Source: Nocardioides sp.
Lineage (GTDB): Bacteria > Actinomycetota > Actinomycetes > Propionibacteriales > Nocardioidaceae
Assembly: GCF_025965415.1 (NCBI RefSeq)
Contig: NZ_JAOPWY010000107.1
Span: 1-64,000, forward strand
Direction of reading: 5' to 3'
Length of the DNA stretch: 64,000 nt
The notes beneath the pieces were generated by a model. The model saw only the letters and a program-made list of their open reading frames with translations. It did not search any database and was not told the origin of the DNA. The position numbers and the translations under genes are program-made. Every line of letters starts with the position of its first letter. Position 1 is the stretch's first letter. Of this stretch, positions 47,712 through 57,173 are shown in pieces.

Positions 47712-49862
47712 ATGCATCGACAGATCGCGGGATCCCTGACCGGGCGGGTCACCAAGTGGGTCGTCCTCGTCTTCGTGCTCGTCCTCACCGGCTTCATGGC
47801 CTTCTTCTCGTCCAAGCTGACGTCCGTGCAGGACAACCAGGCCTCCTCCTGGCTGCCCGGGTCTGCGGAGTCGACCAAGGTGCTCGACGAGCTGTCGCAG
47901 TCCGTCGACCCCAACGACATCCCCACCCTCGTGGTCTACCACCGCGACGGCGGGCTGACCGACGACGACCTCGCCACCATGGAGGCCGACGGCCCGGAGA
48001 TCGCCGCGCTCGACGGCGTCACCGACCAGGGCGTGCTGACCCCCGCTGCCGCTGAGGCGGCGGCGGCGCAGGGTGCCCCGGTCCCGACCCTGGTCTCCGA
48101 GGACGGTGAGGTCGCCTACCTCTACTTCGTGCTCAACTTCGGCGCGGACGGCTGGAACGCCATTCCCGACGCGGCCGCCGAGATCCGCGACATCAGCACG
48201 CTCGACGGGGGCGAGGTCCACCTCGCCGGCTACGGCGGGCAGGCCGCCGACTCCGCGGCGGCGTTCGAGGGCATCGACACCAACCTGATCCTGGCCACCC
48301 TCGGCGTGGTCATCGTGATCCTCCTCTTCACCTACCGCAGCCCCATCCTGTGGCTGCTGCCGATCCTGTGCGCGGTGTCCGCCAACTTCATCGCCACCGG
48401 GCTGGTCTACCTCCTCGCGAAGTACGCCGGGCTCACCGTCAACGGACAGAGCCAGGCGATCCTGAGCATCCTGGTGATCGGCGCAGGCACCGACTACGCC
48501 CTCCTGCTGGTGGCGCGCTACCGAGAGGAGCTCCGTCGTCACGAGGACCGCCACGAGGCGATGGCCTTCGCTCTGCACCGCGCCGCCCCCGCCATCCTGG
48601 CGAGCGCCGCGACCGTCGCCATCGGCATGCTGTGCCTGTCCTTCGCCGAGCTCAACTCCACCGCCGGCCTCGGTCCGGTCCTCGCCATCGGCGTCGCCGT
48701 GACCATGCTCGTGATGGTCACCCTGCTGCCCGCGCTGCTCGTGATCTGCGGCCGGTGGGTCTTCTGGCCCAAGCGGCCGTCGTTCCGGAGTGCCGAGCCG
48801 ACTGCCGACGGCCTGTGGGCGCGGGCCGGCCGGTCGATCAGCCACCGCCCGCGACGGGTCTGGATGACGACCGCAGGGCTGCTGCTGCTCGCCTGCCTCG
48901 GCCTCTTCCGCCTCGACACCTCGGGGCTGTCGACCGAGGACACCTACACCAAGGAGTTCGACTCCATCAAGGGTCAGCGCCTGCTCACCGACCACGGCCT
49001 GTCCGACAACTCCAACACCGTCCAGGTCGTCGCCGACACCGAGCAGGCCGCCGACGTGGCGAGCTCGCTGGCCGGGATCGACGGGCTCGGCGAGCCCGGC
49101 GAGGTCCAGCCGCTGGCCGACGGACGCTCCTGGTTCGAGGCGACGATCAACGCCGACATCTCCTCCAGCACGGCCGCCGACATCGTCGAGGCCTCCCGCG
49201 ACGCCGCCCACGGCGTCGACGGCGCCGACGCCCTCGTCGGGGGCGGCTCGGCGTTCTACCTCGACACCAAGATCGCCTCCGAGCGCGACAGCCTGGTCAT
49301 CATGCCGCTCGTCCTGGTGGTGGTGCTGCTGATCCTCATCGGGCTGCTGCGGGCGATCCTCGCCCCGGTGATCCTGATGGCGACCGTGGTGCTGTCCTTC
49401 GGGGCGGCGCTGGGCATCTCGGCGCTGCTCTTCGAGTACGTCTTCGGCTTCGCCGGGTCCGATCCGGGGTTCCCGCTGTTCGCCTTCGTGTTCCTCGTCG
49501 CGCTGGGCATCGACTACAACATCTTCCTGATGACCCGCGTGCGGGAGGAGACCCTGACCCACGGGACCCGCAAGGGCTCGCTCATCGCGCTGGCCTCGAC
49601 CGGTGGTGTGATCACGTCCGCCGGCGTCGTGCTGGCCGCGACCTTCCTGGTGCTCGGCTCACTGCCCCTGGTGTTCCTCGCCGAGCTCGGGGTGGCGGTG
49701 GCGCTCGGCGTCATGCTCGACACCCTGATCGTGCGGTCGGTCCTGGTCACGGCGCTCAACCTCGATCTGGGCGGGAAGATCTGGTGGCCCAGCACGCTCG
49801 ACTCCTCCGACGCGCCGCTCACCCCCGCGGAGGCCGAGGCCCCGCTGGAGACGGTGCACTAG
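47712..49862 (+). CDS. MMPL/RND-family transporter
   Basis: MHRQIAGSLTGRVTKWVVLVFVLVLTGFMAFFSSKLTSVQDNQASSWLPGSAESTKVLDEL...VIGAGTDYALLLVARYREELRRHEDRHEAMAFALHRAAPAILASAATVAIGMLCLSFAELNSTAGLGPVLAIGVAVTM...VALGIDYNIFLMTRVREE. Confidence 0.93.
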   Translation: MHRQIAGSLTGRVTKWVVLVFVLVLTGFMAFFSSKLTSVQDNQASSWLPGSAESTKVLDELSQSVDPNDIPTLVVYHRDGGLTDDDLATMEADGPEIAALDGVTDQGVLTPAAAEAAAAQGAPVPTLVSEDGEVAYLYFVLNFGADGWNAIPDAAAEIRDISTLDGGEVHLAGYGGQAADSAAAFEGIDTNLILATLGVVIVILLFTYRSPILWLLPILCAVSANFIATGLVYLLAKYAGLTVNGQSQAILSILVIGAGTDYALLLVARYREELRRHEDRHEAMAFALHRAAPAILASAATVAIGMLCLSFAELNSTAGLGPVLAIGVAVTMLVMVTLLPALLVICGRWVFWPKRPSFRSAEPTADGLWARAGRSISHRPRRVWMTTAGLLLLACLGLFRLDTSGLSTEDTYTKEFDSIKGQRLLTDHGLSDNSNTVQVVADTEQAADVASSLAGIDGLGEPGEVQPLADGRSWFEATINADISSSTAADIVEASRDAAHGVDGADALVGGGSAFYLDTKIASERDSLVIMPLVLVVVLLILIGLLRAILAPVILMATVVLSFGAALGISALLFEYVFGFAGSDPGFPLFAFVFLVALGIDYNIFLMTRVREETLTHGTRKGSLIALASTGGVITSAGVVLAATFLVLGSLPLVFLAELGVAVALGVMLDTLIVRSVLVTALNLDLGGKIWWPSTLDSSDAPLTPAEAEAPLETVH

Positions 49863-50647
49863 GCAGGCGCGGCCACGGACGTCGGAAGCGTCAGGATCTC
49901 CGCGCCGTCCTCGGTGATGGCGATCGTGTGCTCGCTGTGGGCGGTGAGGCATCCGGTCGCGCTGCGCAGCGTCCATCCGTCGTCGTCGGTGACGAGCTCG
50001 TCGGTGTCGACCATGATCCACGGCTCGAGCGCCAGCAGCAGGCCCGGTCGGAGCCGGTAGCCCCGGCCGGGGCGGCCGTCGTTGGAGACGTGCGGGTCCT
50101 GGTGCATCGTCGTACCGATCCCGTGGCCGCCGAACTGCATGTTGATCGGGTAGCCCGCGGCTCGGAGCACGGTCCCGATGGCGTGCGACAGGTCGCCGAT
50201 CTTCGCCCCGGGGACGGCGGCGGCGATGCCGGCGGCCAGCGCCCGCTCGGTCGTCTCGATCATCTCGACGCTGCCGGCCGGCCGGCTGTCGCCCACGACG
50301 AAGCTGATCGCGGAGTCGGCGGCGACACCGTCGAGGCGTACGGCGAGGTCGAGGGTCAGCAGGTCACCGTCGGCGAGGCGCTGGTCACGCGGCCGGCCGT
50401 GGAGCACCGCGTCGTTGACCGACGTGCAGACGTAGTGGCCGAACGGACCCTCGCCGAACGACGGGGCGTAGTCGACGTAGCAGGACTCCGCGCCGGCCTC
50501 GCGGATCAGCTCCGCGGTCCAGTGGTCGAGGTCGAGCAGGTTGGTGCCGACCCGGCTGCGGGTGCGCAGCGACTGGAGGATGTCGGCGACGAGGGCGCCG
50601 GTGGCGCGTGCCTTGTCCACCTGGGCAGGAGTGAGGATCTCGATCAT
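49859..50647 (-). CDS. map: Type I methionyl aminopeptidase
   Basis: MIEILTPAQVDKARATGALVADILQSLRTRSRVGTNLLDLDHWTAELIREAGAESCYVDYAPSFGEGPFGHYVCTSVNDAVLHGRP...LTLDLAVRLDGVAADSAISFVVG...GHGIGTTMHQDPHVSND. Confidence 0.93.
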   Translation of the reverse strand: MIEILTPAQVDKARATGALVADILQSLRTRSRVGTNLLDLDHWTAELIREAGAESCYVDYAPSFGEGPFGHYVCTSVNDAVLHGRPRDQRLADGDLLTLDLAVRLDGVAADSAISFVVGDSRPAGSVEMIETTERALAAGIAAAVPGAKIGDLSHAIGTVLRAAGYPINMQFGGHGIGTTMHQDPHVSNDGRPGRGYRLRPGLLLALEPWIMVDTDELVTDDDGWTLRSATGCLTAHSEHTIAITEDGAEILTLPTSVAAPA

Positions 50648-51336
50648 CGCAGGCCCAGCCTTGCACAGCGCTTCCCCGTGGCACCGCTGCAGAGGTCGTC
50701 GAGGGTGACGACGCCCTGGGCCACGAGCACCGAGGTGAGCGTGTCGATCGTGACGTCCCGGTCCCGGTAGAGCCAGGACTCGACGCCGTCGACCTCTTGG
50801 CCGTCGTCGACCGGCACGTCGGCGAGGAAGGCCACGGAGACGTCGGCGGCCCGCTCGCTCATCGCACGCGTCGGCACGTAGGTCATCGAGGTCTCGTCGC
50901 CGAGCAGGACCTCACGGGCCGCCTCGAGGTCGGTGCCGGTCTGGCGCGGGACCTCGCCGTGCTCCAGGCCGACGAACCTGTCGGAGCCCGGGACGACGGT
51001 GCCGAGCGAGACGACGGGGAGGTCGCGACCCGTCATGGTCGCGAGGTCGTCGGGATCGACGGGCACCACGACGATGACGTCGGCCGAGGTCGCCTCGGCC
51101 TGGCGGGCCTGGCTCTTCTGCGTCTCGGCGCTGCCCTCGGCGTCGTAGACCGTGACCACGCACTCGTCGCAGGTGGCCTCGACCCGGTCGGTGAAGGCCT
51201 CGACGTCGACGGCCCGGGAGGTGGAGTCCGCGCCGTCGGCGACCAGCAGGGCAACGGTCGGCTCGGCGCCGGCGCACCCGGAGAGCAGGGGTGCGACGGC
51301 GAGGACCGTGAGCAGGGCGAGGCGGGCGCGGAGCAT
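50644..51336 (-). CDS. Periplasmic-binding-protein-like lipoprotein
   Basis: MLRARLALLTVLAVAPLLSGCAGAEPTVALLVADGADSTSRAVDVEAFTDRVEATCDECVVTVYDAEGSAETQKSQARQAEATSADVIVVVPVDPDDL; sugar-BP-like. Confidence 0.75.
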   Translation of the reverse strand: MLRARLALLTVLAVAPLLSGCAGAEPTVALLVADGADSTSRAVDVEAFTDRVEATCDECVVTVYDAEGSAETQKSQARQAEATSADVIVVVPVDPDDLATMTGRDLPVVSLGTVVPGSDRFVGLEHGEVPRQTGTDLEAAREVLLGDETSMTYVPTRAMSERAADVSVAFLADVPVDDGQEVDGVESWLYRDRDVTIDTLTSVLVAQGVVTLDDLCSGATGKRCARLGLR

Positions 51337-51364
51337 CCCGAGGAGGTTATCCGGCGCGGGCGAC

Positions 51365-51682
51365 TCAGTGCGCCGGTGGGCGCTTGCGCTGCGGCCCCGG
51401 GCGGGTCGGGTCGTCGTCGGGGCGGTGGACCTCGCTCGGCACGACGATCGGCTTGAGCCGCGCCCATCCGATGAAGAACGCGCCCACCACGAGCAGCGCC
51501 AGACCCGTCCAGAGGTTGGCGTTGACGCCGCCCGTCTTCTCGGGCTCGTGCTCGCCGAGCAGCCCGGCGAGCGTGAGGATCACGCCGTAGGTGCCGAGCA
51601 GCGCGCCGATGATGTTGCGGATGTCGAAGACACCCGCCTTGTGGGGCGCGGTGCCGGACGTGGTGTCGGAGTCTTCGGACAT
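51365..51682 (-). CDS. Small membrane protein
   Basis: MSEDSDTTSGTAPHKAGVFDIRNIIGALLGTYGVILTLAGLLGEHEPEKTGGVNANLWTGLALLVVGAFFIGWARLKPIVVPSE. Confidence 0.75.
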   Translation of the reverse strand: MSEDSDTTSGTAPHKAGVFDIRNIIGALLGTYGVILTLAGLLGEHEPEKTGGVNANLWTGLALLVVGAFFIGWARLKPIVVPSEVHRPDDDPTRPGPQRKRPPAH

Positions 51683-51694
51683 GGTGCCCCTCTC

Positions 51695-53446
51695 TCAGAA
51701 GGCGGCGTTGAGGACGATGACCATCGCTAGCGCGATGCCGGCCAGGGGGACCGTACGACGCCACCACGGCATCGAGGCCTCGTCGGGATCGGTGCGGTCC
51801 TCGCGTGGTGTCTCGGAGTAGACCAGCCCCCGGAGCTCGGAGGCGGGCTTCGGCTTGGTCACCAGCGACACCACGATGCTCAGGACGATGTCGACGACGA
51901 ACGCCGTCGAGGCGGCGAGGAAGGCCGCCCCCTGGCCGGGCAGGTCGATGACGCCGGCCGCGGCCAGCCGGTCGACCGCGACGGCCGACAGGGTGCCGGC
52001 CACCAGGCCGACCCATCCGGCGGTGGGCGTCATCCGCTTCCAGAACATGCCGAGGATGAACGTGGCGAAGAGCGGCGCGTTGAAGAACCCGAACAGCGTC
52101 TGGAGGTAGTTCATGACGTTGTCGTAGCCCATCGCGATCTGGGCGGTGAAGATCGCGATGACGGTGGCGCCGACGGTGGCGAGCCGGCCGATGCGCAGGT
52201 AGTAGTCGTCGGTGTGGTCCTTGCGGATGTAGCGCTGCCACAGGTCGTAGGAGAAGACCGTGTTGAAGGCCGAGATGTTGGCGGCCATGCCGGCCATGAA
52301 GGCCGCGAGCAGGCCCGCGATCGCCAGCCCGAGCAGTCCGTTGGGCAGCACGTCACGCATCAGCAGCAGGAGGGCGTCGTTGTAGGCGACGCCGTCGCCG
52401 GAGGCCCCTCCGGTCGGCGACCCGCCGTTCTTGAGGTCGATCATCTCCTGGACGAGCACGGCCGAGACCATGCCGGGGATGATCACGATGAAGGGGATGA
52501 ACATCTTGGGGAACGCGCCGATGATCGGCGTCTTGCGAGCGGCGGAGATCGAGTCCGACGCCATCGCGCGCTGCACCTCGACGAAGTTCGTCGTCCAGTA
52601 GCCGAAGGACAGCACGAAGCCGAGGCCGAAGACGATGCCGATCACCGAGAACAGCGGGGAGTCGAAGCCGGACAGGGCCTGGCCGGGCCACGACTCGAGC
52701 TGCTGGGCCGCGGACGCGACGCCCGCATCGGCGGGCGCGCTCTCGGCCGCGGCGGTGATCTTGTCGTTGAGCCCGTCCCAGCCACCGACGCGGTGGAGGC
52801 CGATGAGGGTCAGCGGCAGCAGCGAGGCCACGATGACGAAGAACTGCAGCACCTCGTTGTAGATCGCCGCGCTCAGTCCGCCGAGCGTGATGTACGACAG
52901 CACGATGGCGCCGGCCACGACCAGGGCGATCCAGATCGGCCAGCCGAGCAGGGCGTGCACGATGCCCGCGAGCAGCGCGAGGTTGACGCCCGCGATGAGG
53001 AGCTGGGCGACCGCGAAGCTGATGGCGTTGACCAGGTGGGCGCCGGTGCCGAACCGCCTGAACATGAACTCCGGCACCGAGCGGACCTTGGAGCCGTAGT
53101 AGAACGGCATCATCACGACGCCGAGGAACAGCATCGCCGGGACCGCGCCGACCCAGAAGTAGTGCACGGTCGGCAGGCCGATCTCCGCACCGTTGGCCGA
53201 CATGCCCATGATCTCGACCGCGCCGAGGTTGGCGGAGATGAAGGCGAGGCCCGTCACCCAGGCCGGAAGCGAGCGACCGGAGAGGAAGAAGTCGATCGAG
53301 TCGGACACCGATCGTCTCGCCATCACACCGATGCCGATGACGAATCCGAAGTAGATCGCGACCAGCAGGTAGTCCAGCCAGGTCGCGTCGATCAAGGTCT
53401 CTGAGCTCACGGGTGCCTCCGAGGTGCTGTTTGGGCCACCGGACAA
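51695..53446 (-). CDS. Sodium:solute symporter family (SSS/SLC5) transporter
   Basis: WLDYLLVAIYFGFVIGIGVMARRSVSDSIDFFLSGRSLPAWVTGLAFISANLGAVEIMGMSANGAEIGLPTVHYFWVGAVPAMLFLGVVMMPFYYGSKVRSVPEF; start may be internal. Confidence 0.92.
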   Translation of the reverse strand: MSGGPNSTSEAPVSSETLIDATWLDYLLVAIYFGFVIGIGVMARRSVSDSIDFFLSGRSLPAWVTGLAFISANLGAVEIMGMSANGAEIGLPTVHYFWVGAVPAMLFLGVVMMPFYYGSKVRSVPEFMFRRFGTGAHLVNAISFAVAQLLIAGVNLALLAGIVHALLGWPIWIALVVAGAIVLSYITLGGLSAAIYNEVLQFFVIVASLLPLTLIGLHRVGGWDGLNDKITAAAESAPADAGVASAAQQLESWPGQALSGFDSPLFSVIGIVFGLGFVLSFGYWTTNFVEVQRAMASDSISAARKTPIIGAFPKMFIPFIVIIPGMVSAVLVQEMIDLKNGGSPTGGASGDGVAYNDALLLLMRDVLPNGLLGLAIAGLLAAFMAGMAANISAFNTVFSYDLWQRYIRKDHTDDYYLRIGRLATVGATVIAIFTAQIAMGYDNVMNYLQTLFGFFNAPLFATFILGMFWKRMTPTAGWVGLVAGTLSAVAVDRLAAAGVIDLPGQGAAFLAASTAFVVDIVLSIVVSLVTKPKPASELRGLVYSETPREDRTDPDEASMPWWRRTVPLAGIALAMVIVLNAAF

Positions 53447-53486
53447 CCTAGACCGGCTGGCAGCGCAGCGCGACCACCCCAGGGGG

Positions 53487-54111
53487 TCACCCGGGCATGA
53501 TGAACTGGCTCAGGGTGAGCTCACGTGCCAGTGCGGCTGCTCGTCGCCCTCCAGTCCGGTGGCACCGCCGATCGCGTCGGCGAAGCCCTCGGGCGCACCC
53601 GCCTGACGGGTGCGGATGTCCGGGTCGACGGTGGACTCGAGGTGGTCGCCGTAGCCCGGCACCGTGATCATCGCGCCGGCGTCGGGGCCCATGTCCTCCA
53701 CCTCCCACCCGAACACCGTGCGGTAGAAGTCGAGATCGCGCTCGACGTCGGGCGTGTGGAGGTCGCTGAAGTTCCAGGAGCCGGGTGCGTTGTTGACCTG
53801 CGAGCCGAGCCGCTTGCGCGCCTGCCACAGGCGGAACACCGCCCCCTGCGGGTCGCGCAGCTCCGCCCAGCGACCGCCCGGCCCGGCGTCGTGGGGACCG
53901 TCGACCAGGTCGATCGCGGCCGCGTCCAACCCGTCCAGCGTGGCGATCAGGTAGCTCGCAGGCACGTCGGGAGGCAGCGCGTCCTGGGTCTCCCAGCCCA
54001 AGAGCTCGCCGTAGAAGGCGGCTGCGGCAGGCGCGTCCGGCACCTGCGCGTCGATCCAGCAGGTGACGCCCTGCGGGTAGGTGTGCGGGTTGTCCATGGT
54101 TCCCGAGGCCA
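53487..54111 (-). pseudogene. VOC-family two-domain protein with apparent internal deletion and frame change near C-terminus
   Basis: MASGTMDNPHTYPQGVTCWIDAQVPD...GDEQPHWHV then SSP* in frame; the -1/+1 frame immediately continues ELTLSQFIMPG*, the usual C-terminus of such proteins. Confidence 0.65.
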
Positions 54112-54153
54112 TGTCTCGCACCCTACGCCGGGCCACTGACACCGGTCGCCGGC

Positions 54154-54546
54154 TCAGTCGCCGACGACGACCTCCACCTCGAAGCCCTCCGAGCTCTCCA
54201 GGTAGAGCGCGACGTGCTCGTCGCCGCCCGCGTGCGGGTAGCGGTCGGCGTACATCTCGTGCCACCCGTGCTCGGTCGACTCCGCGCGCATCCGGTCGAG
54301 CTCGTCGCGGGTCTCGACGACCATCGCGAGGTGGTTGATCCCGGGGCGCAGGCGGTCGTGCTCACCGTGCTGGTCCGACGAGTGCTCCATGAAGATGTAG
54401 GTGCCGTCGGCGTGCAGCCACGACAGCATCCCCTCCTCGCGCTGCCAGCCGCACCAGGCGAGCAGCCAGCCCCACTCCCCCTCGGCCGTCGCGACGTCGT
54501 CGACCCACAGGTCGAGGTGGTGGAGGGCGCGGGTCATGGGGGTCAA
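54154..54546 (-). CDS. VOC family protein
   Basis: MTRALHHLDLWVDDVATAEGEWGWLLAWCGWQREEGMLSWLHADGTYIFMEHSSDQHGEHDRLRPGINHLAMVVETRDELDRMRAES. Confidence 0.85.
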   Translation of the reverse strand: MTPMTRALHHLDLWVDDVATAEGEWGWLLAWCGWQREEGMLSWLHADGTYIFMEHSSDQHGEHDRLRPGINHLAMVVETRDELDRMRAESTEHGWHEMYADRYPHAGGDEHVALYLESSEGFEVEVVVGD

Positions 54547-54744
54547 CCTAGCCCGGAGGGCTCGCGGAGGTGGGCGGCCACATCGGGTCGGCGAGCTGCT
54601 GGAGACGCGGTGGGTCGAGGGCGAGCAGATCTGGCTGCGGCGCTACGCGGTGCTGGCAACATGACCATGGAGCTCTGGTGTCGGATATCGGCCCAGGAGC
54701 TCCACGATCCCGGAGCGACCTGCGTGCCTGTGGTCTGATCACGG

Positions 54745-55273
54745 ATCGAAGAGCCCGACCCCAGGTGGCCGCACCGCTACGCCGAGCTCGAGGGCCTGAT
54801 CTCGGCGGTCCTCGGTGAGCGGATGCTCGCCATCCAGCACATCGGCTCCACCTCGGTGCCCGGGCTGCCGGCCAAGCCCATCATCGACATCGACGTGGCC
54901 GTGGCGGACCCCGTCGACGAGGCGGCGTACGTGCCCGCGCTCGAGTCGCTCGGCCTCGTCCACTGGCTCACCGAGCCCGACTGGCACCAGCACCGGCTGT
55001 TCAAGATGCTGACCGAGCCTCGGGCCCACGTGCACGTCTTCGGGTCCGGGTGTCCCGAGATGGTCAGGCACCGGATGTTCCGCGACTGGCTCATCGACAA
55101 ACCCCGGGGACCGCGAGCTCTATGCACAGGTGAAGCGCTCAGCGCTCGCCCAGCTCGACGCTGTCGGCGACGACCACGGCGCGTTGGGCTTCTGGATGCG
55201 CTACAACGCTGTCAAGCAGCCCGTCGTGCGCGAGATCTACGAGCGCATGTTCCGGGCCGCCGGACTGGCGTGA
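54745..55273 (+). pseudogene. GrpB/UPF0157 family protein, frameshifted (and lacking a clear start)
   Basis: RIEEPDPRWPHRYAELEGLISAVLGERMLAIQHIGSTSVPGLPAKPIIDIDVAVADPVDEAAYVPALESLG...HRMFRDWLID then +1 shift at GACAAACCCC, continuing NPGDRELYAQVKRSALAQLDAVGDDHGALGFWMRYNAVKQPVVREIYERMFRAAGLA*. Confidence 0.75.
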
Positions 55274-55282
55274 CGTCGCCGC

Positions 55283-56860
55283 CTACTCCCACTCGATGGT
55301 GCCCGGCGGCTTGGACGTGATGTCGAGGGTGACCCGGTTGACCTCGGCGACCTCGTTGGTGATCCGGGTCGAGATCCGCTCCATCACCTCGTAGGGCAGG
55401 CGCGCCCAGTCGGCGGTCATCGCGTCCTCGGAGGTGACCGGGCGGATGACGACGGGGTGGCCGTAGGTCCGCCCGTCACCCTGGACGCCGACGGAGCGGA
55501 CGTCGGCGAGCAGCACGACCGGCATCTGCCAGATGTCGCGGTCGAGGCCCGCGCGGGTCAGCTCCTGGCGGGCGATCGCGTCGGCGCGGCGCAGGATGTC
55601 GAGCCGGTCGGCGGTCACCTCGCCGATGATCCGGATGCCGAGGCCCGGACCGGGGAACGGCTGGCGCCACACCATCTCGGCGGGCAGGCCCAGCTGCTCG
55701 CCGACGAGGCGGACCTCGTCCTTGAAGAGGGTGCGCAGCGGCTCGACGAGGGCGAACTCGAGGTCGTCGGGCAGGCCGCCGACGTTGTGGTGGGACTTGA
55801 TGTTGGAGGTGCCCGCCCCGCCACCGGACTCGACGACGTCGGGGTAGAGCGTGCCCTGCACCAGGAAGCCGACCTTCTCGCCGTGCTCGGCGGCCTCGCC
55901 CAGCACCGCGGCCTCGGCCGCCTCGAAGGCGCGGATGAACTCACGCCCGATGATCTTGCGCTTCTCCTCGGGGTCGGTGACGCCGGCGAGCGCCTCGAGG
56001 AAGACCTGCTGGGCGTCGTAGACGTGGAGGTTGACCCCGGTCGCGGCGACGAAGTCGCGCTCGACCTGCTCGGCCTCGCCCTCGCGGAGCAGTCCGTGGT
56101 CGACGAAGACGCAGTGGAGCCGCTCGCCGATCGCGCGCTGCACGATGGCCGCGGCCACCGCGGAGTCGACGCCGCCGGAGAGGCCGCAGATGGCCAGGCC
56201 GGTGTCGCCGATCTGCTCGCGGACCCGCTCGATCTGCTCCTCGGCGATGTTGAGCATCGTCCAGGTCTGGCGGCAGCCGGCGATGTGGTGGAGGAAGTGC
56301 TCGAGCACCTTCTGGCCGTGCTCGGAGTGCAGCACCTCGGGGTGCCACTGCACGCCGGCGAGGCCGCGACCCACGTCCTCGAACGCGGCCACGGGGGTGT
56401 CGGCGGTCGAGGCGAGGACGGTGAAGCCCTCGGGGGCCTGCGCGACGGAGTCGCCGTGGGACATCCAGACCCTGTGCTCGGCGGGGATGCCCTCGAGGAG
56501 GGTGCCCGGCTCGGAGACCGTGACCGGCGTACGTCCGTACTCCCGGGCGCCGGTGTGCGCGACCTCGCCACCGAGGCCCTTCGCCATCAGCTGGAAGCCG
56601 TAGCACATGCCGAAGACCGGCACCCCGGCCGTGAACACGCCGGTGTCGATGCCGGGAGCGCCGTCGGCGTACACGCTGGACGGGCCGCCGGACAGGATGA
56701 TCGCCTTGGGCTTGCGCGCGAGCATGTCGGCCACCGGCATCGTGTGCGGCACGATCTCGGAGTAGACCCGCGCCTCGCGCACGCGTCGCGCGATGAGCTG
56801 GGCGTACTGGGCACCGAAGTCGACGACGAGGACCAGGTCGTGCTCTGCAGGCTGCGTCAC
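55283..56860 (-). CDS. guaA: GMP synthase (glutamine-hydrolysing)
   Basis: [33 protein letters not shown]...[20 protein letters not shown]...[17 protein letters not shown]...[34 protein letters not shown]...[14 protein letters not shown]...[18 protein letters not shown]. Confidence 0.97.
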   Translation of the reverse strand: MTQPAEHDLVLVVDFGAQYAQLIARRVREARVYSEIVPHTMPVADMLARKPKAIILSGGPSSVYADGAPGIDTGVFTAGVPVFGMCYGFQLMAKGLGGEVAHTGAREYGRTPVTVSEPGTLLEGIPAEHRVWMSHGDSVAQAPEGFTVLASTADTPVAAFEDVGRGLAGVQWHPEVLHSEHGQKVLEHFLHHIAGCRQTWTMLNIAEEQIERVREQIGDTGLAICGLSGGVDSAVAAAIVQRAIGERLHCVFVDHGLLREGEAEQVERDFVAATGVNLHVYDAQQVFLEALAGVTDPEEKRKIIGREFIRAFEAAEAAVLGEAAEHGEKVGFLVQGTLYPDVVESGGGAGTSNIKSHHNVGGLPDDLEFALVEPLRTLFKDEVRLVGEQLGLPAEMVWRQPFPGPGLGIRIIGEVTADRLDILRRADAIARQELTRAGLDRDIWQMPVVLLADVRSVGVQGDGRTYGHPVVIRPVTSEDAMTADWARLPYEVMERISTRITNEVAEVNRVTLDITSKPPGTIEWE

Positions 56861-56900
56861 GCGGAGAGTCTATCGGCGGGCACTCCGCGATCGATCAGGG

Positions 56901-56952
56901 GATTTCGACACGGCCGTCGGCCCCGCTCCGCGGTGCCGGGCCTGCTCAATCC
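56901..56952. repeat. Divergent member of the GGTTTCGACACG...GCTCAACC dispersed repeat family
   Basis: GATTTCGACACGGCCGTCGG...GCCTGCTCAAT(C); compare GGTTTCGACACGCTCGCTGCGCTCGCTGCTCAACC at 13983. Confidence 0.5.
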
Positions 56953-56999
56953 GATTTGCCCACGCCGACGACGGCTCCGCCGTCGTCGGCTGCAAATCG
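56952..56999. terminator. Long interrupted hairpin (8 bp + 11 bp) between choD-like gene and guaA
   Basis: CGATTTGC-CCAC-GCCGACGACGG-CTCCG-CCGTCGTCGGC-T-GCAAATCG. Confidence 0.5.
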
Positions 57000-57000
57000 C

Positions 57001-57041
57001 ACCAGGGCCCGATCGGGGAGGGATGGTGATCGGGCCCTGGT
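57001..57041. terminator. Perfect 14-bp inverted repeat (hairpin), likely terminator
   Basis: ACCAGGGCCCGATC-GGGGAGGGATGGT-GATCGGGCCCTGGT. Confidence 0.55.
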
Positions 57042-57173
57042 ACTTGCTCCCAGCTGCTGCAGGACAGCGCCGAGATCGAGGATTCCGGCCCTTGGGAGGG
57101 AGCATGACTGCCGGAGCCCTCACTCGACCCAACGACCCCTCCGGGGGGTGGTTACGGCCCCGATCGGCCCAAT

